64,000 bases of DNA from Tessaracoccus bendigoensis DSM 12906 (GTDB lineage: Bacteria > Actinomycetota > Actinomycetes > Propionibacteriales > Propionibacteriaceae). Position 1 is the stretch's first letter; each line of letters opens with the position of its first letter. The notes below the pieces were generated by a model. It had not been told where the DNA came from and ran no database searches. It saw only the letters and a program-made list of their open reading frames with translations. Shown piece by piece: positions 8,485 through 16,130 of this stretch. The position numbers and the translations under genes are program-made. The stretch spans positions 1 through 64,000 of the forward strand of contig NZ_FQZG01000012.1 of assembly GCF_900141915.1 (NCBI RefSeq), written 5' to 3'.

Positions 8485-9048
8485 ATGAGCGATCAGTTCC
8501 ACCCTGAGCACGACGACATGCCACCCGAGGCAGGTCTCGCGTCCCCGCGTTTCGACGTGCCCGAGCCGCCGCATCCGGTCAACTGGAATCTGCTGACCGC
8601 CAACGATCTCGAAGCCGAGTTGCTCGAACTGAACCGTTGGGTGGACTGGCTTCGCCACACCTACGGACTTCCGGCCAGCGTCGTTCCGCCCTACTGGCAC
8701 CGTCACCCCGAGCTCCTCTGGGAACTGTCGGCGCTGCACCTGCACTGGCTGTGCGCATACGACCCCGAGCAGAATGGGTCGGCACCGCTCGGCTGGCACC
8801 GCGACTTCGCCGATGCCCGTGCCCGCCTTCGTGATTGGGTGTCGGCCTGCGGTACGCGGCTCGACCGAGACCGCCCGACTCGCCAGACGAGCTGGCCCGG
8901 TGAAGACCCCACTCAGCCCATCGAGGACTCACCGATCACGGATCGCGACGAAGACTTCGTTCGGTTCGTGATCGACATGGTGGATGCGCGCCAGGAAGCA
9001 GAGGATGCCTTCTTCGCGGGCATCGACCCGGAGACGGGCGAGGTGTGA
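8485..9048 (+). CDS. DUF4913-family protein
   Basis: 187 residues. The conserved core starts PVNWNLLTANDLEAELLELNRWVDWL and continues with PPYWHRHPELLWELSALH and QNGSAPLGWHRDFAD, matching DUF4913, a family common on actinobacterial conjugative elements; function unknown. E2 carries a clear homologue at 16131-16733, also directly after ssb and before the recombinase. The ATG at 8485 was chosen because the homology begins just after it; upstream frame overlaps ssb. Conserved linkage to the recombinase is the only clue to its job. Confidence 0.85.
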   Translation: MSDQFHPEHDDMPPEAGLASPRFDVPEPPHPVNWNLLTANDLEAELLELNRWVDWLRHTYGLPASVVPPYWHRHPELLWELSALHLHWLCAYDPEQNGSAPLGWHRDFADARARLRDWVSACGTRLDRDRPTRQTSWPGEDPTQPIEDSPITDRDEDFVRFVIDMVDARQEAEDAFFAGIDPETGEV

Positions 9049-9051
9049 ATC

Positions 9052-9258
9052 GTGGCGCGCCGCTATGAACGGAAGACCGGGCAGCGTCAACAGAGCGAGC
9101 GCGAGCTGACGATCCGCGCCGAGTTCCACGAGCCGCCCGACCTGGACAAGCTCTGCGAGCTGCTGATCCGCCTGGCGCTCCAACAGTCGGGAGCGTGCCG
9201 TTCGGAGGGATCGACGCGACCGAAGCGCCCTCGTGCCTCCGCGAGCGCGTCGTCGTAG
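9052..9258 (+). CDS. Small basic hypothetical protein
   Basis: 68 residues starting GTG three bases after the DUF4913 stop, so probably coupled to it. The first 45 residues look protein-like (RELTIRAEFHEPPDLDKLCELLIRLAL, a predicted helix) and the tail is Arg/Ser-rich. No counterpart is seen in E2. Function unknown. It is the last gene before the structured region in front of the recombinase. Confidence 0.6.
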   Translation: MARRYERKTGQRQQSERELTIRAEFHEPPDLDKLCELLIRLALQQSGACRSEGSTRPKRPRASASASS

Positions 9259-9265
9259 AATGGAG

Positions 9266-9390
9266 GCATCCGTCGCGGATGGCGGATGTTGTGGTCCTAG
9301 CGCTTCGCCGCCACGGCGAGGCAAAGTAAACGTGGCCGACTCGGCCTAGTCCTACAGCCTTCGGGCTCTTCTCACGATCAACATCCGCTC
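9266..9390 (+). ncRNA. Candidate structured RNA or leader upstream of the E1 serine recombinase
   Basis: Between the 68-aa gene and the recombinase the sequence is dense in complementary segments. A perfect 10-base outer pair, GCGGATGTTG (9282-9291) with CAACATCCGC (9379-9388), encloses three inner hairpins: TCGCCG-CCA-CGGCGA, GGCCG-ACT-CGGCC, and AGCC-TTCG-GGCT with a UUCG tetraloop. Just upstream, CATCCG (9267-9272) can pair with the adjacent CGGATG (9276-9281) or compete for the tandem GCGGATG copy in the outer stem, so two exclusive folds are possible. I do not recognise a named RNA family. It could be a leader controlling recombinase expression or an independent RNA. Confidence 0.5.
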
Positions 9391-9434
9391 TCACAAGTCC
9401 GCGTCGGCAGGACCAGTGACTGTGGAGAAGAGCC

Positions 9435-11114
9435 ATGACGATCATCGACGCGGACCGAACCGCGATAGACAGCCTCGTAGCGCCCACCCCGTTCCCCGGA
9501 TCATTCGCCGTCTCCTACCTACGGGTCTCCACGAAGGAGCAGGCGGAGAAGGGCGGCCAGGCGGAGGGCTTCTCGATCCCGGCCCAGCGCGAGGCGAACC
9601 AGCGCAAGGCCGACCAGCTCGGAGCAACGATCATCGAGGAGTTCGTCGACGCGGGCGAGTCCGCGCGCAAGGCCGACCGGCCCGAACTGATGCGGATGAT
9701 CCAGTACGTCGCGAAGCACAAGACGAACTACTGCATCGTCCACAAGGTCGACCGGCTCGCCCGCAACCGAGCCGACGACGTGACCATCCACCTCGCCCTC
9801 AAGGACGCCGGCGTCACGCTGGTGTCGGCCACGGAGAACATCGACGAGACCCCGTCCGGGATGCTGCTGCACGGCATCATGTCCTCGATCGCGGAGTTCT
9901 ACTCCCGCAACCTCGCCACCGAGGTCGTCAAGGGTCTGTCGCAGAAGGCCGCGCAGGGCGGCACCGTGACGAAGGCACCCATCGGCTACCGCAACGTCGG
10001 CGTGCGCGACGAGTTCGGGCGGGAAGTACGCACCGTCGAGATCGACGAGGAGCGAGCCCCGTTGGTGCGGTGGGCGTTCCAGGTGTTCGCATCCGGCGAC
10101 TGGACGACGAGCCAGCTTCACCAGGAGCTCGTAGCGCGCGGGCTCACGACAGCGGCGTCGCCGCGGCGACCGTCCCGACCCATCGGGAAGTCGTCGGTGC
10201 ATCGGATGCTGACGAACCCGTACTACAAGGGCAGCGTCCGCTACCAGGGCGTGACCTATGCCGGAGCGCACGAGGCCATCGTCCCCAACGAGGTGTGGGA
10301 CCAGGTGCAGACCGTGCTCGGCACGCACCGCTCGGCAGCAGATGCAACGCAAGTCCACGAGCACTACTTGAAGGGGACGGTGTTCTGCGGCCAGTGCGGC
10401 TCGCGGCTACTGGTGTGCAACGCCAAGAGCAGCCAGGGCACGATCTACCCGTACTTCGTGTGCGCGAGCAGGCATGGTGGCAGAGGCGACTGCACCCGGC
10501 AGGCGATGCTCATCGAGCAGGTCGAACGGCTCATCGAGCGCTTCTATGCCAAGGTGCAGCTCGATCCCGAGACGACGCAGGCGGTCTCGGCGATGATCCA
10601 TGCCCGGTTCGACGAGATGATGGCCGAAGGAGCCGCCGAACTTGCCGACCTCGCGTCCCGGAGAACCCAACTCGAAGGCGAGCAGCAGAAGTTGCTGCAA
10701 GCCCACTACGCCGGAGCCATCCCGCTCGACCTGCTCAAGAAGGAGCAGGACCGGATCACCGCGTCGCTGGAGACCATCGAGCACCGGATCACCGCGCACC
10801 ACGGCCACTACGCCGACGCGAGAGCGAACCTCGACGACTCACTGAAACTGCTGTCCAACGCCGCCGACATCTACGAGCACGCCGACGATGCAAACCGTCG
10901 GCTCCTCAACCAGGCGCTGTTTAAGACGATCTACATCGACGAGGACAACGACGTGCGCGTCGGCTACCGCAACCCGTACGACGGGCTGAGCATCCCCGGC
11001 CTCCATGCCGACGCACTGAGTTGGGCCGCGGAGGCAAAGAAGATGGGCCAGGCTGAACCCTCGACCAAGGGTGGCCCCTTGGTCGAAAGTTCAAACCTGA
11101 CCCGTTTGGGGTGA
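9435..11114 (+). CDS. Large serine recombinase (integrase) of E1
   Basis: 559 residues. N-terminal resolvase domain with the catalytic serine in YLRVSTKEQ, QR-region (SIPAQREANQRKA), and HKVDRLARNRADDV; a recombinase domain; a zinc ribbon FCGQCGSRL ... YFVCASR; then a coiled coil. It would catalyse integration and excision of E1. It is clearly homologous to the E2 recombinase. The last codons and the TGA at 11112-11114 lie in the 3' end of tRNA-His, which marks the integration site. A GGAGAAG ribosome site precedes the ATG. The structured region 9266-9390 is immediately upstream. Confidence 0.93.
   Translation: MTIIDADRTAIDSLVAPTPFPGSFAVSYLRVSTKEQAEKGGQAEGFSIPAQREANQRKADQLGATIIEEFVDAGESARKADRPELMRMIQYVAKHKTNYCIVHKVDRLARNRADDVTIHLALKDAGVTLVSATENIDETPSGMLLHGIMSSIAEFYSRNLATEVVKGLSQKAAQGGTVTKAPIGYRNVGVRDEFGREVRTVEIDEERAPLVRWAFQVFASGDWTTSQLHQELVARGLTTAASPRRPSRPIGKSSVHRMLTNPYYKGSVRYQGVTYAGAHEAIVPNEVWDQVQTVLGTHRSAADATQVHEHYLKGTVFCGQCGSRLLVCNAKSSQGTIYPYFVCASRHGGRGDCTRQAMLIEQVERLIERFYAKVQLDPETTQAVSAMIHARFDEMMAEGAAELADLASRRTQLEGEQQKLLQAHYAGAIPLDLLKKEQDRITASLETIEHRITAHHGHYADARANLDDSLKLLSNAADIYEHADDANRRLLNQALFKTIYIDEDNDVRVGYRNPYDGLSIPGLHADALSWAAEAKKMGQAEPSTKGGPLVESSNLTRLG
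11061..11086. repeat. Perfect 10-bp inverted repeat near the E1/tRNA-His junction
   Basis: TCGACCAAGG (11061-11070) and CCTTGGTCGA (11077-11086) flank a 6-base loop, inside the last codons of the recombinase and about 21 bases from the tRNA-His CCA. It has no T-run, so a terminator is doubtful. A recombinase-binding arm of the attachment site is possible (inference). Confidence 0.6.
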
Positions 11115-11183
11115 GTAACGGGACTTGAACCCGCGACATCCTGGACCACAACCAGGTGCTCTACCAGCTGAGCTATACCCACC
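11107..11183 (-). tRNA. tRNA-His (anticodon GTG), E1 integration site
   Basis: Minus-strand cloverleaf: acceptor GTGGGTA pairing with TACTCAC (one G-U), D-arm with AGCTCAGCTGGTAGAGC, anticodon loop TTGTGGT giving GTG, and the T-arm GGGTTCAAGTCCC. The extra 5' G (position -1, base 11183), diagnostic of tRNA-His, is encoded, and CCA is encoded at the 3' end (11107-11109). The 3' end overlaps the last codons of the E1 recombinase. It lies beside orn, a common arrangement in actinobacteria. Confidence 0.95.
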
Positions 11184-11243
11184 ATCGTCACCGATCAATC
11201 GGCGACCCGGAAAGGATAGCGCACCGCTGACAGCGGTGGGAAA

Positions 11244-11885
11244 TCAGGCCTCCGTCGGCTCGGTAGGGGCCGCGTCGACGGCACCGGTGAGTGCCCCGCC
11301 ATGCCTGGCGGCGATCTCCCGAAGCTCGGCCTTGGTCGGGCCTGGGGGAGCCACGAACATCGCTTCGCGGTAGTAGCGCAGCTCCTCGATCGACTCCTGG
11401 ATGTCGGCTAGGGCCCGGTGGTTGCCCGACTTGTTCGGCGCCTGGTAGTGGATCCTGGGGTACCAGCGCCGCGAGAGTTCCTTCAGCGACGACACGTCCA
11501 CGTTGCGGTAGTGGACCCACCCCTCCAGCTCGGGCATGTCACGCGCCAGGAAGGCACGGTCGGTGCCGATCGTGTTACCGGCCAGCGGCGCCTTGCGTTG
11601 GATCGGCACATACTCCTTGATGTAGTCGAGCGCGATCTCGGTGGCCTCCGCCATCGTCAGGCCATCGGCCAGTTCGTCGAGCAACCCCGACTTGGTGTGC
11701 ATCTCCCGGACGAAATCGTCCATGTTGGCCAACTGCTCTTCTGAGGGTTTGATGAGGACGTCGACGCCATCGCCGAGCACGTTCAGATCACCGTCGGTAA
11801 CCAGTACCGCCACCTCGATCAGGGCGTCCTTGGCCAGGTCGAGGCCGGTCATCTCGCAGTCGATCCACACCAGTTTTTCACTCAT
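11244..11885 (-). CDS. orn: Oligoribonuclease (DEDDh exonuclease)
   Basis: 213 residues. Degrades short RNA oligonucleotides (nanoRNA, pGpG) to mononucleotides in the cytoplasm. DEDDh exonuclease motifs are visible: VWIDCEMTGLD (Exo I), GNTIGTDRAFLARDMP (Exo II) and NHRALADIQES (Exo III). The C-terminus has an extra ~20-residue acidic/proline tail. The ATG at 11885 (MSEKLVWIDCEMTG) is preferred to the one 12 bases upstream because it matches the family N-terminus. It is chromosomal, next to tRNA-His, and marks the resident sequence between the two elements. Confidence 0.95.
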   Translation of the reverse strand: MSEKLVWIDCEMTGLDLAKDALIEVAVLVTDGDLNVLGDGVDVLIKPSEEQLANMDDFVREMHTKSGLLDELADGLTMAEATEIALDYIKEYVPIQRKAPLAGNTIGTDRAFLARDMPELEGWVHYRNVDVSSLKELSRRWYPRIHYQAPNKSGNHRALADIQESIEELRYYREAMFVAPPGPTKAELREIAARHGGALTGAVDAAPTEPTEA

Positions 11886-11929
11886 GCCCCCAAACATAGG
11901 GCCCCCCGAGCCATACCTGTCGAATCGGC

Positions 11930-13567
11930 TCAGAGCCGCAGCGTGCCAAATGGTGTGACGGCGTAGCGGTAGCCGAGGGGGCTGGTCCAGAAGAGTTGGC
12001 CGGGCTCGGGCTGTTCGAGTCGCCAGAAGCCTGCGGTCTTCGCTCGGTGCGCCCCGCGGCTCAGCGGTGCGAGGTTCCCGACGCGGGTCTGGCAGGGGCG
12101 CCCCTGCTGGTAGGCGATGGTGTGGTCGAGGTCGAGACCCGCGCTTGGCCGGTTCGAGTAGGGGAACGGCTCGGCGTCGAAGATCAGGTTGACCGCGCGG
12201 CGCAAGACCGGGCTTGGGGTGTACCGGTCGGACGGGTCCAGGTTTGGCAGGTCGATGACCGGGTGGACCTTCACGTTGATCCCGTGTCCTTCGCCGATGA
12301 GTTCGGCGAGCAACCTGGTGGTGATGTGGTCGGCCTTGTCAATGCGGGCGGGGCCGGTGAGGTTGCCGAGTGAATCGGTGTGGAGGTGGACGGCGATGCC
12401 GAGCGTGGGGCGGAGCTTGTCGATGGGCACACTGGTGCCCGCGCCGCTGGGCTGGTCCGTTCGTCGGCAGGTCGGGCAGGCGGGCGGGAGCCAGCGCGGT
12501 AGATAGTCGTTCGTCGGGAAATAACCCTCGTCGTCGGGTGGAGGATGCAGCGGCTCGTCCTCTGGCGGCTCCTGGTCTGGTGGCTCGGGTGCGGTTGGCC
12601 AGCCGGTTTCCGGCCAGCACCAGTGATCCTCGGGCTGTGAGCCCGCATCGGTGCCAGAGCCCGCCTCGCCGTCGCGTGCCTCAGCGGATGCGCCCGGAGC
12701 CACGGCTCGATCGTCGGCACCGACAGGTATCGACTGCTCCTCGGGTGGGGGTGAGCCGCAGTTGCCCCCTGGTGGCTCACCCGGCGCGACCGGACCGGTG
12801 GGGATGGGCAACTCGCATTGAGCGGCCTGCTCCATCAACGCCAACGCCAACGCAGGGTTGGCCAGCAGCCCGAGCGCCTTGGCCCGACGCTGCTGAAGAT
12901 CCAGCCCCGGAAACTGTCCCTTCAGCAGCTCTGCCAGCTCCGTGAGCCGGGCATCAAGGAACCGGCCATCCAGCACATCGACCTTCCCCGTCAGGTTCAA
13001 CACACCCTCGAAGAGGCCCCAGAGCCACACTCCGCGGTCCTCCCGCGCCTTCCGCTCCCGTTTCGCGGCCAGTTCGGCATCGGCCTCGATGATCAACTTG
13101 TCCAGCAGATTGAAAGCCGCCGTCCAGCCAAGCCCGGCCTGCCGACGCAACCAGCGAGTCGTCACCTGATCGGTGACGATCGCTGACAGCTCGTGGCACC
13201 GGTTTGCCGCCCTCAACGCCCGCGAGGCGTCGATCTGGAACAACTGGACCGCCTCGAAGAGCCTCGGATGGCGATACTTCAAGTTGATCGCATCAGCGAC
13301 CCGGCTACCGGCCGCCTGCGGAGTGCAGCCCAGTAGGCCGGCCACCTCGCGGGCCAGATGCTCAGAAACCGTCGGTGTGCCCTCGCCCCCGAGATGGATC
13401 GTGCGCTCGACCAACTCCTGGATCAACTCGCCCTCATCCAGCCGGTAGCAGGCAGCCAGATCGCACAACGCCTCAATGACCCGGGCCTCACCCTCACGCC
13501 GCTGACGATCCCCAGCGAGCAGCCCGGTGGCCGCCTCCCGCGCGGTGTCCAACGCCATCGTCTCCAT
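11930..13567 (-). CDS. DUF222 / HNH endonuclease domain protein
   Basis: 545 residues. The N-terminal ~300 residues form a helical DUF222 domain; a Pro/Glu/Asp-rich linker (~290-370) contains a CPTCRR motif; the C-terminus has an HNH nuclease core with LDLDHTIAYQQG, NLAPLSRGAHRAKT. Such proteins are present in many copies in Propionibacteriaceae and related actinobacteria and resemble the REP13E12 family of mycobacteria; their role is unknown. The first ATG (13567) or the one at 13558 could be the start; the second has a GGAG at close spacing. The 5' end is overlapped by the frame of the E2 recombinase, which is an artefact of integration. Confidence 0.85.
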   Translation of the reverse strand: METMALDTAREAATGLLAGDRQRREGEARVIEALCDLAACYRLDEGELIQELVERTIHLGGEGTPTVSEHLAREVAGLLGCTPQAAGSRVADAINLKYRHPRLFEAVQLFQIDASRALRAANRCHELSAIVTDQVTTRWLRRQAGLGWTAAFNLLDKLIIEADAELAAKRERKAREDRGVWLWGLFEGVLNLTGKVDVLDGRFLDARLTELAELLKGQFPGLDLQQRRAKALGLLANPALALALMEQAAQCELPIPTGPVAPGEPPGGNCGSPPPEEQSIPVGADDRAVAPGASAEARDGEAGSGTDAGSQPEDHWCWPETGWPTAPEPPDQEPPEDEPLHPPPDDEGYFPTNDYLPRWLPPACPTCRRTDQPSGAGTSVPIDKLRPTLGIAVHLHTDSLGNLTGPARIDKADHITTRLLAELIGEGHGINVKVHPVIDLPNLDPSDRYTPSPVLRRAVNLIFDAEPFPYSNRPSAGLDLDHTIAYQQGRPCQTRVGNLAPLSRGAHRAKTAGFWRLEQPEPGQLFWTSPLGYRYAVTPFGTLRL

Positions 13568-15351
13568 GGTTTAACTGTAGAGACCCCCTCAGACATTTTT
13601 CGAACGAACGTTCGAGTCGACCGACGGTCCGGACAAGGCCGGGTTTCCTCCGTGAGAAGTGGGGCGCTCCACCGGATACACTGTTTGCCGCCAGCCCCCG
13701 TGGCGCAACGGATAGCGCAACGGCCTTCTAATCCGTCGGTTGCAGGTTCGAGTCCTGCCGGGGGCACTCTTTCGGACGTACTAGAACCTGACACATCGAG
13801 AGATGCCTCAGGTGAGGTGACCGATGCGAGGGGGTCGGCGAGGCGGATCTTGGCCTCGCCGTCCTCCCCAAGCTCGATGCCGCCCGTGAGTGCCTGGTTC
13901 GCCAGGCGCTTGCCTTGGTCGTCGGTGCGTGCGTACATGGTGGCGCAGTCGATCAGGAGGCGAAGCGCAGCGGTGAGGTGCTGTCTTGCGCCCTCGCTTC
14001 CTTCGTGTTCTTGGGCGAGTCGCCGGTCGATGTCGGCGAGACCGGCGCGGATGCGATCTTGGTGCCGTTTGAGTGTGTCCAGGTCGATGGCATCAGCGAA
14101 GTGGGCTGCGAGCAGTTTGTCGCTCTCGTCTTGGAGTCGCTTGCGGTTGGTCGTGAGTTCTGCGATCTCCGACGACTTCGAGGCGAGCCGTTCGTCGAAC
14201 GCTACCTCGACCTGTGCCGCGAGGGCGGCGTACTGCTCTTCGGTGATGGAGATGTCTCGGTAGCAGTCCGCGACCAGCTGCTCGGCGATGCCGACGGGCA
14301 CGGCCCGCCGGGTGCAGTTCTTCCGTTTGGAGGCCCGCCCGGAGCAGACGTAGTAGGCGTAGCGCACGCCCTGGCTGTTGGCCGGGAAGTCGAGCTGCAT
14401 CCGCGATCCGCAGGTGCCGCAGAACAGCGACCCTTTGAGGTAGTGGTCGTGGGTGCGGCGTCGTTCGGAAGCAAGCTTGCGGGAGTCCAGAAGGCGCTGC
14501 ACTCGTTCCCAGACCTCGACGTCGACCAGTGGTTCATGCGTGCCGGGGTGTTCTGCGCCTTTGTAGCGGACGATGCCGATGTAGTAGGGGTTGCGGAGCA
14601 TCGTGAAGAACCCCGAGCGGGCTACAGGCTTCGGCGGTCGGCTCGGAGTCGGCAGCGTTCGCAGCCCACGGGTGGTGACGTCGTCGAGCAGCTCGACCAC
14701 GGTGCGGTCACCGGTGGCGTACTGTTCGAAGACCCAGCGGATCATGGGGCCGCGTTCGGGGTCGATCTCGACGGTGCGGTACTCGCGGCCCTTCTCGTCA
14801 CGTTTGCGGACGTTGAGATAGCCGATCGGCGCCCGCATCGGGGTTCCGCCGGTCGTGACTTTCTGCGTCAAGCCCTTCACAACCTCGTTCGCGAGGTTCT
14901 TGGAGTAGAACTCCGCGATGGAGGACATGATGCCGTGCAGCAACATCCCTGAGGGCGTCTCGTCGATGTTCTCGGTCGCGGACACCAAGGTCACCCCGGC
15001 TTCGACCAGACGACGGTGGATCTCCACATCGTCCACGCGGTTGCGGGCGAGACGGTCGACCTTATGGACGATGCAGTAGGCGACCTGATGCGTGGCGATG
15101 TACTCCAGCATCCGTTGCAGGTCTGGCCGGTCGGCGGAGCGGGCGGACTCGCCCGCGTCAACGAACTCGGCCACGATCCGAGCACCGAGTTCCTCGGCCT
15201 TGCGCGTGTTCGCCTGGCGCTGAGCGGGGATGGAGAACCCCTCGTCACGACCTCCCTTGGTCGCCTGTTCCTTAGTCGAGACCCGTTGATACGTCACCGC
15301 TGTCAGAAGCGATGACGTATCGGTGTCTTGCATCGGCATCGTTAGAGTCAT
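13423..15351 (-). CDS. Large serine recombinase (integrase) of E2, frame runs through tRNA-Arg
   Basis: 642 residues from the ATG at 15351, which has a good AAGGAGG site; a longer frame upstream lacks one. Catalytic serine in YQRVSTKEQ, then GFSIPAQRQANTRKAEEL, HKVDRLARNRVDDV, a zinc ribbon FCGTCGSRM ... YYVCSGR, and a coiled coil. Homologous to the E1 recombinase. The element-encoded part ends near residue 528 (base ~13767). Beyond that the frame continues antisense through tRNA-Arg, giving the well-known artefact peptide VPPAGLEPATDGL, and on into chromosomal DNA, even overlapping the start of the DUF222 gene. In the excised circle the protein would have a different C-terminus. Confidence 0.92.
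   Translation of the reverse strand: MTLTMPMQDTDTSSLLTAVTYQRVSTKEQATKGGRDEGFSIPAQRQANTRKAEELGARIVAEFVDAGESARSADRPDLQRMLEYIATHQVAYCIVHKVDRLARNRVDDVEIHRRLVEAGVTLVSATENIDETPSGMLLHGIMSSIAEFYSKNLANEVVKGLTQKVTTGGTPMRAPIGYLNVRKRDEKGREYRTVEIDPERGPMIRWVFEQYATGDRTVVELLDDVTTRGLRTLPTPSRPPKPVARSGFFTMLRNPYYIGIVRYKGAEHPGTHEPLVDVEVWERVQRLLDSRKLASERRRTHDHYLKGSLFCGTCGSRMQLDFPANSQGVRYAYYVCSGRASKRKNCTRRAVPVGIAEQLVADCYRDISITEEQYAALAAQVEVAFDERLASKSSEIAELTTNRKRLQDESDKLLAAHFADAIDLDTLKRHQDRIRAGLADIDRRLAQEHEGSEGARQHLTAALRLLIDCATMYARTDDQGKRLANQALTGGIELGEDGEAKIRLADPLASVTSPEASLDVSGSSTSERVPPAGLEPATDGLEGRCAIRCATGAGGKQCIRWSAPLLTEETRPCPDRRSTRTFVRKMSEGVSTVKPWRRWRWTPRGRRPPGCSLGIVSGVRVRPGSLRRCAIWLPATGWMRAS
13694..13766 (+). tRNA. 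tRNA-Arg (anticodon TCT), E2 integration site
   Basis: 73 bases with acceptor GCCCCCG / CGGGGGC, D-arm GGCGCAACGGATAGCGC, anticodon stem-loop with CTTCTAA (anticodon TCT), T-arm CAGGTTCGAGTCCTG, discriminator A. CCA is not encoded: the bases after A73 are CTC, which belong to E2. So the element junction is at or within a few bases of the tRNA 3' end. Confidence 0.95.
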
Positions 15352-15571
15352 GGTGGCCTCCTTGTTCGCCCGACGATGAGTGGGCGTGCGTCGTGTTTGC
15401 GGTGCTATGTCGATCACCGATGCGACGCTGGTGCTCATCAAGCTCCTGGGCGTGAAGTCCATCCGCGATGTGCAGAACCAGCGCGATCAGTTGCTTGTTG
15501 TCAGGTGTGGAGCGCTGCCGAGGTTCGGCCGAGATGCGTCGGCCCGTGCTGGTCACCCGGTAGTGCCTCAT
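15272..15571 (-). CDS. Possible small hypothetical protein before the E2 recombinase
   Basis: 99 residues in the space between the membrane protein and the recombinase, overlapping both at its ends. The N-terminal half (MRHYRVTSTGRRISAEP ... ALVLHIADGLHAQELDEHQ) looks protein-like, with a predicted helix; the rest is Ser/His-rich and overlaps the recombinase start. No good ribosome site is visible. It could be a small accessory gene or a chance frame. Confidence 0.4.
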   Translation of the reverse strand: MRHYRVTSTGRRISAEPRQRSTPDNKQLIALVLHIADGLHAQELDEHQRRIGDRHSTANTTHAHSSSGEQGGHHDSNDADARHRYVIASDSGDVSTGLD

Positions 15572-15920
15572 GCCCGCTAGGTGAACGGCCCTGACCCGCA
15601 GCTTCCCGCGCCCTCGCGGCCCGCTCGTGGTGGCGAGCCTTGAGGAGTCGGGCGAGGCTGAGGGGGCCGAAGATGAGGAACTTGAAGGCGTTGTAGATGC
15701 ACAGGAGCACGATCAGGTGCAGCCAGCCGGGGCCACCGAGATCGATGAGGGTGGTGCACCAGTAGGCGATGGCGAGGTAGCCGATCGAGAGCAGCATCGC
15801 TGGTGCGCCCCAGTGCAGTCCACGCCTGGTGCGCAGGGCGTCGAGCAGGATGTTGGTGGGCATCCAGACGCGCAGGAATGTGCGGATGTGGATGCTGAGG
15901 TTCCAGATGAGTCGGAGCAT
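15501..15920 (-). CDS. Small membrane protein of actinobacterial conjugative elements
   Basis: 139 residues from the ATG at 15920, which has a GGGAGGA site. The N-terminus LIWNLSIHIRTFLRVWMPTN is amphipathic; two membrane segments follow (LLSIGYLAIAYWCTTLIDLG and LHLIVLLCIYNAFKFLIFGP), then a basic tail. Similar element proteins are sometimes labelled sulfate permease, but nothing here supports transport. It lies between DUF4913 and the recombinase; E1 has no visible counterpart. Confidence 0.75.
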   Translation of the reverse strand: MLRLIWNLSIHIRTFLRVWMPTNILLDALRTRRGLHWGAPAMLLSIGYLAIAYWCTTLIDLGGPGWLHLIVLLCIYNAFKFLIFGPLSLARLLKARHHERAARAREAAGQGRSPSGHEALPGDQHGPTHLGRTSAALHT

Positions 15921-16044
15921 GGCCGAGTCCTCCCAAGCGGCGACGCCTTGATGGGATGGACTCACCTGGGCGGGATGCCCGGCTCGTCATGCCGCCTCCA
16001 CGGAGGGTGACGGCCTAGCTGAAGTGATGTCGCCTGTGCCCTTA

Positions 16045-16050
16045 ATTCTA
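16045..16050 (-). promoter_or_regulatory. Candidate -10 box upstream of the membrane protein gene
   Basis: Minus-strand TAGAAT lies in the 210-base gap between DUF4913 and the membrane protein, with TTCCCG 17 bases further upstream as a poor -35. It is the only A+T-rich spot in this gap and would serve the membrane protein and recombinase genes. Confidence 0.35.
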
Positions 16051-16083
16051 CCGGGTCAGCTGACGCTCGGGAAGGGCATGCGT

Positions 16084-16113
16084 GTGGGGCCGAGCTGTGT
16101 GGCTCGACCCCAC
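16084..16113. terminator. Hairpin after the E2 DUF4913 gene
   Basis: GTGGGGCCGAGC (16084-16095) pairs with GCTCGACCCCAC (16102-16113) around a six-base loop, with one G-U pair. It lies 18 bases beyond the DUF4913 stop and lacks a long T-run, so it is either an intrinsic-like terminator or an mRNA 3' stabiliser at the end of the long transfer operon. Confidence 0.6.
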
Positions 16114-16130
16114 GAGTGTTCTTTGGAGTT

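Larger units (their letters stand above)
1..11110 (+). mobile_element. Right end of integrative conjugative element E1 (left part outside window)
   Basis: A run of co-oriented conjugation genes (TrbL-like, SCO6880, VirB4, TraG, SSB, DUF4913) ends with a large serine recombinase directly against the 3' end of tRNA-His. Every one of these genes except the 68-aa protein, and the CHAT gene inserted among them, has a homologue in element E2 in the same relative order. E1 lacks the giant helicase found in E2 between TraG and SSB. The right limit is placed at the tRNA-His acceptor end because the recombinase stop codon falls there. The left end and its attachment site are outside the window. Confidence 0.85.

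Noticed and set aside
15380-15580. Short plus-strand frame before the E2 recombinase
   Set aside because: No ribosome site and antisense to a more protein-like minus-strand frame; could not be supported.
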